From NCBI GenBank assembly GCA_002284615.2, contig MU069851.1, positions 220,822-233,923 of the forward strand: DNA of 13,102 nt, given 5' to 3'. The position numbers and the translations under genes are program-made. Positions within the stretch are counted from its first letter, which is position 1; each line of letters begins with the position of its first letter. This DNA comes from Dunaliella salina. Its lineage: Eukaryota > Chlorophyta > Chlorophyceae > Chlamydomonadales > Dunaliellaceae. The notes below the pieces were generated by a model, which made no database searches, was not told where the DNA came from, and saw nothing but the letters and a program-made list of their open reading frames with translations. Below are positions 1 through 7,548 of the stretch, piece by piece.

Positions 1-74
<74 letters not shown>
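1..74. repeat. (CA)37 microsatellite, cut by window edge
   Basis: A perfect CA dinucleotide array runs from the first base to position 74, so its true length is unknown. On the opposite strand it reads TG. It lies in inverted orientation to the TG array at 2646-2729. Confidence 0.99.
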
Positions 75-77
<3 letters not shown>

Positions 78-983
78 TGAACTTGATGTATGTGCAGTGA
101 TGTACATTCTTCACATTATGTAAAAAAAGGAGGGACCTCCGCCTTACCTGCCTCGAGTGAGCTAAGTGAGCTCAATCGACGATCTGAGGATATATGACCT
201 TTTGTTACACAGTATCAACGTGATCTGAAGTGCATGAGTAGCTCTACACCCTGGAGATGTTCTCCACTTTTGGAAATTCGTTTGTGTTCCAGCAGAATAA
301 ATTCCAAGAGGCCGCCATCACTGAGGTGAATTATGTCCAAGCTACATGGCCCAGCCGCTTGTGCAGCGTTCATGTGTCAGGGCCAAGCCAAGTCAGGCTT
401 GAGTGGGGAAAGTGGGTATTCCTGGCCCATTGGGCAAGTGCTTATCGAGGGAGGTGCCTTGGATACTGCTCATTTCGTGCTGCTGGTGCTCTGCCACCAC
501 TTCATGCCCGGGGTCACAGCCTGGCTGTGCCTTTTTTTTATCAAGTGTGTTTCAGAGTAAAAAAGTCATATCTATTATTATGTTGTTCAATAGGGTGCCT
601 TTAGGATTGTAAGTATGCAAGGTCCACACCAAGGGCGGAGGGAAAGGTGGGACGTTTACTTTGCCACACCAGCTAGGAACTGGCCTGGCAACGGAGGGCT
701 TCCGCAATACCTGAGAAATTTCCCAGTGATGCAAGAGGAACATTTCAGGCTGACTCTACCCCTGGCCGCTCTGATGGCAATTAAAGTCATGCCTCTGGAG
801 GAATTGCCCACACTTCAAGACATATACAAAGAGAGGCAAACATCCATCTTGGCGAGCCGAAATTGTGCCCAGGCACCAATCCTAAACCCTCATTGCTCTA
901 GATGCACAAATATACTTCAGGGAGCTCACCTGAGGGTTTCAATTTTTTTTGTTGTTTAAAATTGCTTAGTTGCAGATTTAGCC
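75..983. other. intergenic stretch, no recognisable gene
   Basis: No frame gives a protein I recognise. The longest plus-strand ORFs (257-604 and 615-959, about 115 residues each) have no family motif, no clear splice context and compositions typical of chance ORFs. There are T-rich runs near 531-539 and 943-950. The stretch ending in the first T run has a weak resemblance (a TTCATGC core followed by a T tail) to the end of the repeat at 6003-6262, but too little to call it a copy. Confidence 0.6.
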
Positions 984-1095
984 GCTGCAGAAAGAAAAAC
1001 TATGTAGGGAAGACAAACTCTCCTTACATCAATTAAGGAAAAGGAGATACATTGGCTCAAAAGAGCCGTGTGCCTCCTCTATCACCACGTTTTAG
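984..1095 (-). mobile_element. retroelement 3' end, copy D (fragment)
   Basis: This short block matches the 3' end of the family seen at 1487-1700, 2828-2930, 5455-5555 and 7798-7890. It has an A-rich tail (GAAAGAAAAA in plus orientation), then the shared core CTCTCC-N19-GGAGAT, then ACATTGGCTCAAAAGAGCC. Read on the minus strand the order is GGCTCTT, core hairpin, TTTTTCTTT tail, which is the same polarity as copies A and B. No coding part is recognisable beyond about 1095, so it looks like a strongly 5'-truncated insertion. Confidence 0.75.
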
Positions 1096-1486
1096 CTGCT
1101 GCAATCTTGTTGGCAGCTGTCTAGTTTGACTAAGCTTCACTGTACTGCAGCAGCTCCTCGCTAAGTACATAGGGCAGGTGTCAATATGAGCAGTACCTCT
1201 GTGAAATGTTGGGCATCAGAGTTCGTGTTTGCAGGCACAGACTTGGGTAAGAAGGACTCTTTTCCTCATTGGGTTCACTCTGGTTGACACACTGTATTAA
1301 AAGACTCGGTGGTGAATTTGAGAAAGAGGCTGCAAGGTGTGTGAACCGCAGACACTGGTGGTTTAAAAGAGAAAAAAAAGGTTAAGCATCATCTCTGGGT
1401 GGCACTTTTTTTGATACCTTTTTCTGCCCATGCCAAGCCCTTACTATCACAAGGCACCATCATTTTGAAGAAAGAATGTTGAGAAT
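1096..1486. other. unassigned spacer
   Basis: I find no ORF of note and no repeat family member here. An A-rich run lies near 1370-1380. The stretch separates the 3' ends of copies D and A. Confidence 0.5.
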
Positions 1487-1523
1487 TGTGTAGGCAAAAA
1501 AACTCTCCCTACGTCAATTAAGG

Positions 1524-1533
1524 AAAAGGAGAC
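1524..1533. repeat. left target-site duplication of the SINE
   Basis: AAAAGGAGAC, identical to 1660-1669. In other family copies this motif is present once and is followed by ACATTGG, which here resumes only after the second copy, at 1670. Confidence 0.9.
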
Positions 1534-1659
1534 TGGAGGTCGCGGGTTCGAATCCTGGTGGGGGCGCTTTGGTACAGGCTGAGGTGTCCTTTCCCTCATG
1601 CACGCTCTGAGACCTTCGTGCTAGAGCGCAGAAATTTCACATTTCAAATTTAGAATTTC
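1534..1659 (+). mobile_element. tRNA-derived SINE, 5'-truncated, 126 bp
   Basis: The insert is bounded by a perfect 10-bp direct repeat. It begins with what looks like the 3' half of a tRNA: a variable-loop-like GAGGTC, a T-arm with the perfect Pol III B box GGTTCGAATCC (1545-1555), and then a G-rich acceptor-like strand. No A box is present, because only 11 bases precede the B box, so the 5' half of the tRNA head is missing. A body of about 70 bp follows, with CTCATGCACGCT (shared with the repeat end at 7040-7110), and then an AT-rich tail built from ATTTC-like units. Target-site duplication and 5' truncation are the usual marks of LINE-driven SINE insertion. The tail does not match the (TTTTC)n tail of the host repeat, so that family is not obviously its partner. 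Confidence 0.82.
1545..1555 (+). promoter_or_regulatory. Pol III B box in SINE
   Basis: GGTTCGAATCC fits the tRNA T-loop / B-box consensus GGTTCGANTCC exactly. Without an A box it is unlikely to drive transcription. Confidence 0.85.
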
Positions 1660-1669
1660 AAAAGGAGAC
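1660..1669. repeat. right target-site duplication of the SINE
   Basis: AAAAGGAGAC, identical to 1524-1533. It joins directly to ACATTGGCTCA, which restores the uninterrupted family sequence seen in copies B, D and E. Confidence 0.9.
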
Positions 1670-2643
1670 ACATTGGCTCAGAAGAGTGAATAGTTACAGT
1701 TTTTAAGACGTTTGCAGGGTTCTGCATGCTGCTGCTTTGCTGCGTCCAAGTGATGTTGAGGCATTCAATTGATAAGGTTGTCTCACGCGATTAGCTGTGC
1801 TAGTCCTCTGTGTGGTGTTGTGCCTGCTGCGTAAAGGATGATGTGAGTGGGAAGGAGAAACTGTGTTAGAATTGGGTTTGGCACTGTAAGGGGATTTGTA
1901 AGGGCTCTGTACCAAGATAGCATCTGTTCGGCTGAAGGTGAGTCTTGCTCTCATAGAGAGGTTATGGGGAGAGAGGTAAGAAGGAACAATTCTGTTTGAG
2001 GTACGTGCAGAATTTGGAGGCTGTATTGTTTGTGCAAGCCGAGCATTGCTTCCTATGTCTTGTGCTGGCCAGGCCTGCCAGGCCTGCTCCCCAAGGGCTT
2101 TTGTCATTCTGTCAGCAATACTATGGTGCTCACTTGTCATGCTAGAAATGATTTGATTCTGGCAGCCTGAAAGCATGTAGAGTGCACTGTCCAATTCATG
2201 ACAGCTTGAGAGAGGGTACGATGGGTCGGTTGACCTTTAAAAAGAACTACAAACTTTTGGTTATAGAGGGGGCCTGTGCGATACAGGACAGTATGCTCCA
2301 TGGGTGTGGATAACCATGACAAATTCATGAAAGCATTGCTGGTTTTTGATCTCATGCAGCAACAGGCTCTGATAGTACGGGTAGTAACCTATTTTGGCAT
2401 TGGCATACCCAAGTTTGTGTTTAGTATGCATCTTGAAGGTTGGGGAGGTAGGTGAGCTTGGGGGCAGGTGGGGGCCTGTAGATGTACCTGGGGCAAGCAC
2501 TCTTTTTTCTTCTTTGGCTAGCCAAAAAACATGTGTAAATGGATTTCCGTCGGGACCTGCACCAGGGATCCCAGTACCTGCCACGCAATTGTTGGCTTGA
2601 TTGGCTTGATTGGTTGGCTTATACACAGTGTGATAGCATTAGC

Positions 2644-2645
<2 letters not shown>

Positions 2646-2729
<84 letters not shown>
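2646..2729. repeat. (TG)42 microsatellite
   Basis: A perfect uninterrupted TG array of 84 bp lies between copies A and B. Such alternating purine-pyrimidine DNA can adopt Z-form. The apparent ORFs across it (poly-Cys-Val or Thr-His) are artefacts of the repeat. Confidence 0.99.
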
Positions 2730-2730
<1 letters not shown>

Positions 2731-2827
2731 CAAGGTCCTCAGTCGGCGACTTTTATTGTGAGGTTAATGTTGGATTGGCCAGGCACAGGGTCTCCATCCT
2801 GATTATATATGTGTATGGAGTTCTTGG

Positions 2828-4000
2828 GTACCTGGAAGAAAGAAAAGAAAAGAAAAACTACGTATGCAGAGAAACTCTCCCCGCATCAATTAAGGAAAAG
2901 GAGACACATTGGCACATAAAGAGCCGTGAGTCCCCTCCACTACAAGAAATTAACCAGGACAGGCTGATGGGGATCTGGAGGGTTACTAGGAGCACCTGGC
3001 CTAGAACCTGCCTGTGGGAGGTACTCTTGCTTTCAATAGCACGACGCGTGGGAACAAGTTTGTGGGCATATTGAACAGAATGAGCATGAAGTTGTTGAGC
3101 AAGCTTAGTGGCACGTTGGTAATCCAGTCCTACTTGTTTGAATTGATCCAGGGTATGCTCAATATAAATAATTCCACCGACACCCAGGAGAATAGGGTGA
3201 GTTGTTTTAGCTCTAGCGCTAATACATTTACAAAGGTCTGCACGCTGCTGCTTTGCCGCGTTCAACTGATGCTTTGGCCTCGTATCTTCACAGTAATTGA
3301 TTTCTATCAGGTGCATGGCGTTTGTTTGGATATAAGTCATGGGATTACCTCACGTGGCTAGTTCTGGTGGTCCGCTGTGTGGAACTGCGCAAAGCGTGAT
3401 TTGGATGGATAGGAGAAATACTGTTAGATGTAGGTTTGGCATTATAAGGGGTGATCCAAGCAGCATCTGAGTTCCTGGAAATTTGCTGTTTGTCAGAGGG
3501 AAGGAGTTTGCACTTTTTGAATCCGGCATGTCAGCATGCGTGGGATTGAGAGTGGAATGGCTGCTGACATTGTTCAGCTTCCGTTTGGCTTCTGGAACAT
3601 CCCTCACCGCCAAGTTATGGATATTCAGATGGACCCAAGCTGCAGTGTTCCGAGCATAAAACATCCGTGAATTCTAATGTGCTGAGGCAGTGGTCTTTCT
3701 GGGCTAGGGAAGAATGGAGGAGCGCAGAATGGTTCCAAGTTCAACTTGAAGTTCGTAGCTGAGGTGAGGGTAGGCAGTGACAAGTTTGGAGTAGGGGTTG
3801 GTTATCATGTCCTTATCCCATACAAGGAGGAACATGAATGTAGCAGTGGCATCTGTGATGATAATAGCGGGCGGAGTAGATGGCATGTCGCAAGGATTGA
3901 GTCATAGCCTCCTTAACATAAATGAGATGCATACCGAGAGACCTGAGAATCTGGATGAAAGGGAATTTTGGACACCAAAAAGTGTCTCGGGGGTCGACAC
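2828..4000 (-). mobile_element. retroelement copy B (longest copy)
   Basis: On the minus strand the element reads from about 4000 (perhaps further upstream) to a tail near 2830. The 3' end has the order: coding end, GGCTCTTTATGTGCC, core stem-loop (TCTCC / GGAGA arms), CTACGTAG-like bases, then a (TTTTC)n tail (plus strand: GAAAGAAAAGAAAAGAAAAA at about 2838-2856). The coding end at about 2966-3340 matches copy C, and 3226-3990 is collinear with copy A. Frames are broken, so it is a decayed copy. No reverse transcriptase, endonuclease or integrase motif is identifiable in any minus frame. The class is inferred as non-LTR because copies share a 3' end, differ in 5' extent and carry simple-repeat tails. 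Confidence 0.75.
2966..3340 (-). pseudogene. conserved C-terminal ORF segment of the retroelement, copy B
   Basis: The minus-strand ORF contains the segments PILLGVGG, EHTLDQFKQVGLD, LHAHSVQYAHKLV and TRRAIE. Copy C on the plus strand has HTLEPLKELGLD, ELHAHSVLYTYKLA and TRRALG at the same places. The matching frame, with mostly conservative changes (D/E, K/R, I/L), shows that this was protein-coding in the ancestor. Beyond TRRAIE the frame shifts, but SNPPDPH can still be read in another frame near 2966-2988, matching the end of copy C. Function is unknown to me. I recall vaguely similar tails on algal or invertebrate mobile-element polyproteins but cannot name the domain. Confidence 0.65.
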
Positions 4001-5047
4001 TACAAAAGTGCTGGTATGTGTGGTCTAGAGGGGAGGCCATTCTTTTTTGCATTACCTTTTGGGGGGCAGTATGGATGTGGGTTGGGAGGGCTCGTGAAAA
4101 AGAGTCTTTGACCTTCCTGCTAGAGAACTTGTTTTCAAGCATGGTTTTGCGAGAAATGAGCCCTTGCCGCCCAGGTGCAAAGATAGTTGGAGTACGTGTT
4201 TTTTTTTTGTGCATGCCAGCAAGCTTAACTCCATCAGGTGCCCTGTAGAGGGTTTGGAAACGGTTGGGGGATATCATGCCAACACATTTGCATTGTTTGT
4301 TACAAATGCAAGCCATGTGTGATGTGTACGACAGCCCTAGTAGGTTTCTGGGAGGGCAAGGGGGGGTGGAGTACAAAGGAAATGGTTGTGTGGTTTAGTG
4401 TCAGGTGATGCTGGATTTGGGGTTTGCTGAGCCTTGTACCTCACAAGGTCCATGTTACGTAGCCAGGCTTTGCAAGGAGTCGGGTTCATATCAAAGGTTA
4501 TTCTGTTGCGCAAGTATGTGTCAACTTTCCGCTGCCACACATTGGTTGCATCAGATTTTTCAAAGTCTTGTCTTCCAAGATTCGAGAGGGTAGATCTGCA
4601 GTGGCTTGCTCTGCTTTGCTTCCAAATCAATCAGACACTGGTGAAATTCAGGCCATGTCCCCTTTTACTCCTCCAGTTCCCAGGAGGGCTTCCAAGTGAC
4701 CCTCCAGAGCTTTCTTCTGATGATTGTTCTCTATCATTTTCTCAGCTCAGCTTATGCTCAGAAAGCATCATTAAGGCCTACACAGGCGGGGCAAGCATGA
4801 GTCAGCTGTTTCACTTTCTTGTCTCTGCTCATCTGAGTAGCATCTATGTTTATTCATGCATTTCTATTGGTATGTCCGGTGGAAAACATCAGATGTACGT
4901 ATCAGGGAAGGGAGGCTCAGAGGTTTCAGGCTCGTAGCCATGATGGTAATTGCAGGTTTGGCAGCAGGTGCATTCAATATCAGTACGAGCAGTTAGTGAA
5001 GTAGTTTCAGGCTGAAAAAAAGGTTTACGCTTGCCCGAGGGCCGCGT
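4001..5047. other. unassigned, possibly upstream part of copy B
   Basis: Several minus-strand ORFs overlap (4052-4376, 4337-4630, 4889-5080) without a recognisable domain. They may be frame-broken remains of the 5' part of copy B, but there is no second copy in the window to compare with, apart from a poor match to 2420-2530. At 5003-5015 there is a small perfect palindrome, TTTCAGGCTGAAA. The plus-strand ORF 4434-4937 has no family features. Confidence 0.4.
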
Positions 5048-5104
5048 AGGCTGAAAGCCATCTCTCAGGCTGAAAACCATCTCTCAGGCTGAAAGCCATC
5101 TTTT
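5048..5104. repeat. 19-bp tandem repeat, three units
   Basis: Three consecutive copies of AGGCTGAAAGCCATCTCTC (5048-5066, 5067-5085, 5086-5104) differ at only a few bases. Units 1 and 3 contain the small hairpin GGCT-GAA-AGCC. The array abuts the region where copy C begins. Confidence 0.9.
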
Positions 5105-5555
5105 TTGAAGTGCGGCAGGGCCTATTTCTCTGGAATCATAGGGGCATTGAAAGTGTGTTATTGCACTTGGTGGTGGACGGGGGTGTCTGCATTGTCTATC
5201 TTCTCATCTTCTCATCCGCACACATTGGAGCCTCTTAAGGAGCTTGGTCTCGACACTTTCAAGGCCACCGAGCTTGTCCGGGAGCTTCATGCTCATTCTG
5301 TCCTGTATACTTACAAACTTGCCAGCACCAGACGTGCTCTTGGAAAAACCTTTTTCAACTCTCAACAAGATCAGGCACAGGATACTGCTAGTAACCCACC
5401 TGATCCCCACTGACTTCTTTCTTCCGCTTTCTCTTGGCGAAGAGGATACACGGTGCCTTGGCCCTAGGTATCTCCTTTTCCTTAATTGATGTGGGGAGTG
5501 TTTTCACTGCCTGCGTAGTTTTTTCTTTTCTTTTCTTTTCTTTCTTTTCTCATCT
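5105..5555 (+). mobile_element. retroelement copy C (3' fragment, plus strand)
   Basis: Homologous to copy B in inverse orientation. It holds the last part of the ORF (5219-5413, ending SNPPDPH then TGA), a short 3' UTR with the core TCTCCTTTTCCTTAATTGAT at 5471-5490, the motif CTGCGTAG and a long (TTTTC)n tail to 5550. It is the cleanest 3' end in the window and defines the polarity of the family. Upstream of about 5200 I cannot align it to copy B, so the 5' limit is uncertain. Confidence 0.78.
5219..5413 (+). pseudogene. conserved C-terminal ORF segment of the retroelement, copy C
   Basis: The segment reads HTLEPLKELGLD, then ELHAHSVLYTYKLAS, TRRALGKT, and ends in SNPPDPH with a TGA stop at 5411-5413. 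It is open in one frame with the surrounding ORF 5105-5413. The aligned block in copy B has the same spacing through TRRA. As a 5'-truncated copy it cannot encode a complete protein. Confidence 0.65.
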
Positions 5556-5764
5556 GTGTGAAGGTACGACTCCTCACTGGCAGAAATATGCATCTCAATG
5601 CTCCGTGAGACCAGGGAGCTCAGCAAGTCTTGCAAAATGGAGAACATGCCGTCTTCCTTTGCTCTTGCATTTTCATGTGTCTCATTGGAGACAATTTGTG
5701 CAGCTTCTTTCTGACTTTCTTGCACATAGAGTAACTTTTGGATGACATAGGTGTTTTCCACCAT
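5504..5764 (-). CDS. small hypothetical ORF, probably chimeric
   Basis: An 86-codon ORF starts at an ATG at 5764, directly after an in-frame TGA. The first 68 or so residues are helix-prone and rich in Glu, Gln, Leu and Ser (for example SILQDLLSSLVSRSIEMH) and look more protein-like than most ORFs here. The last 15 or so residues (KRKKRKEKKK and similar) are only the translation of the reverse complement of the copy C (TTTTC)n tail. If the first part is an exon or an element ORF, the retroelement insertion cut off its original end. I do not recognise a family, and a chance ORF is possible. Confidence 0.2.
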   Translation of the reverse strand: MVENTYVIQKLLYVQESQKEAAQIVSNETHENARAKEDGMFSILQDLLSSLVSRSIEMHISASEESYLHTDEKRKKRKEKKKLRRQ

Positions 5765-6002
5765 TCACAAGCGGTTTGTGCAGGTGATTCGCGCTGTATC
5801 CACATTCAAAAGAAAAGCGACCTGAAGGGTTACCTCAAGGAAGAGCGGCCACACTATTGAGGCTGAAGGTGGAATTCATATTGTTACGCAGTGTAATGTG
5901 TGCGCATTTACAGCGCTGGAACCTTGTGCAGAAAGGATGCAAGCATTTGTCAGCAAAATTGGGGATTTGCGAAACTGCATGGTGCAGTGGTGCCCCAGGA
6001 AC
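5765..6002. other. unassigned spacer
   Basis: Short overlapping ORFs only, with no recognisable repeat or motif. Confidence 0.4.
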
Positions 6003-6262
6003 CTCCAAGGAGGGGTTTTGTTAGATGCTGGCGACGGAGAACGGGAGAAGGAGAGTCAGGGCATCCAGAGGCGCGGCGAGAAACCCTCCAGATCCCTATT
6101 AGATCTGTTTCTGGCTCTCTCCTAGGCTAGCTGTGTCTAGTGTTGGTTCTGAGGGCCTTCTGGTGAGGCCTCTAGCTTTCCAGCTAGAGGGCCTTCCCCC
6201 ATGCATGCGGCCTTTGGCTTGCATAGACTTTCCTTTTTTTCTTTTTTTCTTAGCCTCCGAAA
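6003..6262 (+). repeat. dispersed repeat family 2, copy a
   Basis: This copy aligns over most of its length with 7140-7455. Shared blocks include AACCCTCCAG, TTCTGGCTC, CTAG..TGTG.CTAGTG, GGTT.TGAGG, a CATGC-centred stretch, and a final pyrimidine tract followed by AG and GCCTCC. Identity in the best 120 bp is roughly three quarters by eye. The pyrimidine run (TTTCCTTTTTTTCTTTTTTT) followed by TTAG also resembles a 3' splice site, so the family could be duplicated intron sequence or a SINE with a pyrimidine-rich end. Confidence 0.7.
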
Positions 6263-6329
6263 TTGGAGGTGGGCCTGGAATTGAATTCGCTCACCTGCCC
6301 TTGCAGGCAGATGTAGCGATGGAGCAGGG

Positions 6330-6610
6330 CCTTGCCTTGCCTTGCCTTGCCTTGCCTTGCCTTGCCTTGCCTTGCCTTCTTTGCCTTGCCTTGCCTTGCC
6401 TTCTTTGCCTTGCCTTGCCTTCTTAGCCTTGCTTTGCCTTCTTTGCCTTGCCTTGCCTTCTTTGCCTTGCCTTGCCTTCTTTGCCTTGCCTTGCCTGCCT
6501 TCTTTGCCTTTCCTTGCCTGCCTTCTTTGCCTTGCCTTGCCTGCCTTCTTTGCCTTGCCTTGCCTTGCCTTTCCTTGCCTGCCTTCTTTGCCTGGCCTTG
6601 CCTTGCCTTG
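6330..6610. repeat. CCTTG pentanucleotide array with higher-order structure
   Basis: Nine perfect CCTTG units (6330-6374) are followed by alternating blocks of CCTTG and the 9-mer CCTTCTTTG. This gives composite units of 19 bp (CCTTGCCTTGCCTTCTTTG) and, towards the 3' side, of about 23 bp containing an extra CCTG. The simple array therefore seems to have been re-amplified as longer units. The array has no stops in several frames, producing long false ORFs (Pro/Cys/Leu/Ala on plus, Lys/Gly/Ala/Arg on minus). Confidence 0.97.
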
Positions 6611-6671
6611 CCTTCCCTTCCCTCCCCTTCTCTTCCCTTCCCTTTCCTTCCCTTCCCTTCCCTTCCTTTCC
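6611..6671. repeat. 61-bp pure polypyrimidine tract
   Basis: Only C and T occur over 61 bases, mainly CCCTT and CCTTT units, directly after the CCTTG array. Long homopurine-homopyrimidine DNA of this kind can form triplex (H-DNA). Confidence 0.95.
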
Positions 6672-7039
6672 GGGTAGCAGGCTTCAGCCTGGGGAGTGAC
6701 GCCCCCGGCCATGTGTGAGCTACCAGGAGAAAAGCTGGTGCAGGAGTGGTCCCGGAAGTTGCCGCAGTAGAGAAGGTGCTCAGAGGTGGAGTGAGCTCAA
6801 TATGGGTGTGCATAACTGCGTGCTCACCTCCTTGCTACGGCTGGCCCCTGTGTAAGAGGGGGGCCCTTGCCGAGGTGTTGGATAGCTTTCTTTATGGCTC
6901 AGGGGTGGGTTCCGAGTTTGCTGGACAGGGCCTCTTGACATCAGTTTCAGGAGTATTCTAGGTGGAGGCCAACTTGCTGGAGTGAACTTCTTTGCTTCTT
7001 TTCCTCTTGGTCTGGGGGGACTCACTCTCGGTTTCAGCG
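6672..7039. other. unassigned spacer
   Basis: There is GC-rich sequence at 6690-6715 and an open plus-strand frame at 6746-6961, without a recognisable domain. No clear repeat match. Confidence 0.4.
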
Positions 7040-7110
7040 CTGGCTGTAGGTCTTCCCTTCATGCACGCTGGCCGTGCACAGCATAGACTTTCTTTCTTTC
7101 CTTCCCTTCC
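7040..7110 (+). repeat. dispersed repeat family 2, partial copy c
   Basis: GTAGGTCTTCCCTTCATGCA...GCATAGACTTTCTTTCTTTCC matches the end of copy a (GGGCCTTCCCCCATGCATGC...GCATAGACTTTCC). The CTTCATGCACGCT core also matches the body of the SINE at 1534-1659, which suggests a SINE 3' module shared between families. Confidence 0.55.
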
Positions 7111-7139
7111 CGACACTATTCCAGTTGAGAACCACCGGA

Positions 7140-7454
7140 TCCTTTGGGTTAGCTATGAAGCCCGGTGGGACAATGGAGGTCAGGAGAAGGAGAGCCCGAG
7201 CAACTAACTTTTTATCTCCAGAACTCACCGCCGAGAGTCCAAGTGTCGAGGAGCATCGTGGACAACCCTCCAGGTCCTCACTAGCTCTGATTCTGGCTCC
7301 AACCTAGCTGTGGCTAGTGCAGGTTTTGAGGCCTCTTGGTCAAGCCCCTGCTCGCTTGCTACTAGCAATTAGGATTAGCAATTAGGGCATCTTCCCTGCC
7401 CGCATGCAGCCTCTGGCCTATGTTGACTCTTCCTTACTTTTTTTTTCCCCACAG
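7140..7454 (+). repeat. dispersed repeat family 2, copy b
   Basis: The counterpart of 6003-6262, with a small internal duplication (AATTAGGATTAGCAATTAGG near 7367-7386). It ends in TTTTTTTTTCCCCACAG, a strong consensus 3' splice acceptor that leads straight into the exon-like block at 7455. Confidence 0.7.
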
Positions 7455-7548
7455 AAGCCTCCCGTAATTATATCCTTCAGAGTGCTCAAATCCGAGGGGC
7501 GTACATTGCAATAACAGACACATTGGCATCTCAGGATAAACTGGCCTG
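7455..7548 (+). CDS. exon-like block of unknown gene
   Basis: A 94-nt block is bounded by a pyrimidine-rich acceptor (TTTTTTTTTCCCCACAG) and a fair donor (CTG|GTGAAAGT). Only one frame is open: two bases, 30 codons (including RNYILQSAQIRGAYIAI and DTLASQDKLA), then two bases; the other two frames contain stops. Without splicing, that frame meets TGA at once after the donor. I do not recognise the peptide, and I found no convincing next exon: acceptors at 7620-7720 produce stops when joined. It may be a real exon, an exon of a degraded gene, or chance. Confidence 0.3.

Larger units (their letters stand above)
1487..2420 (-). mobile_element. retroelement copy A (degenerate, SINE-interrupted)
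   Basis: Read on the minus strand, this region is collinear with copy B: 1703-1930 aligns with 3226-3470 (shared runs include GCTGCTGCTTTGC and GGTTTGGCA), and a weaker match links about 2345-2410 with 3920-3985. Its 3' end (1487-1533 and 1670-1690 after removal of the SINE) has the family core CTCTCC-N19-GGAGAC. Copy A lacks the conserved C-terminal ORF segment present in copies B and C: the sequence passes almost directly from the 3' end (about 1690) to the more upstream part (1703), an internal deletion of several hundred bases relative to copy B. The minus ORF 1703-2194 is the decayed coding remnant. Calling the family a non-LTR element is an inference from fixed 3' ends, variable 5' extents and simple-repeat tails; no reverse transcriptase motif is visible. 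Confidence 0.7.

Noticed and set aside
615..959. Plus-strand ORF of 114 residues
   Set aside because: No motif, no splice or promoter context and no second copy. Indistinguishable from a chance ORF.
1534..1659. A functional tRNA gene
   Set aside because: Only the T-arm half is present. There is no A box, D-arm, anticodon arm or paired acceptor stem, and the target-site duplication marks a retroposed fragment.
2518..3074. ORFs with poly-Cys-Val or poly-Thr-His
   Set aside because: Artefacts of the TG microsatellite.
3813..4376. 187-codon minus-strand ORF as an independent gene
   Set aside because: It lies in or next to copy B. Part of it aligns with the decayed frame of copy A near 2345-2410, so it is better explained as element remnant. 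No domain recognised.
6250..6325. Minus-strand tRNA-like segment (hairpin CTGCC...GGCAG followed by GAATTCAATTCC)
   Set aside because: The B box is two mismatches off, no believable A box lies upstream and the T-stem does not pair. Too weak to call.
6137..6813. Long minus-strand ORFs (187-191 codons) encoding Lys/Gly/Ala/Arg-rich repetitive protein, and plus-strand Pro/Cys/Leu/Ala ORFs
   Set aside because: They are translations of the stop-free CCTTG/CAAGG array and polypyrimidine tract, open in several frames on both strands at once. There is no sign of selection for one frame.
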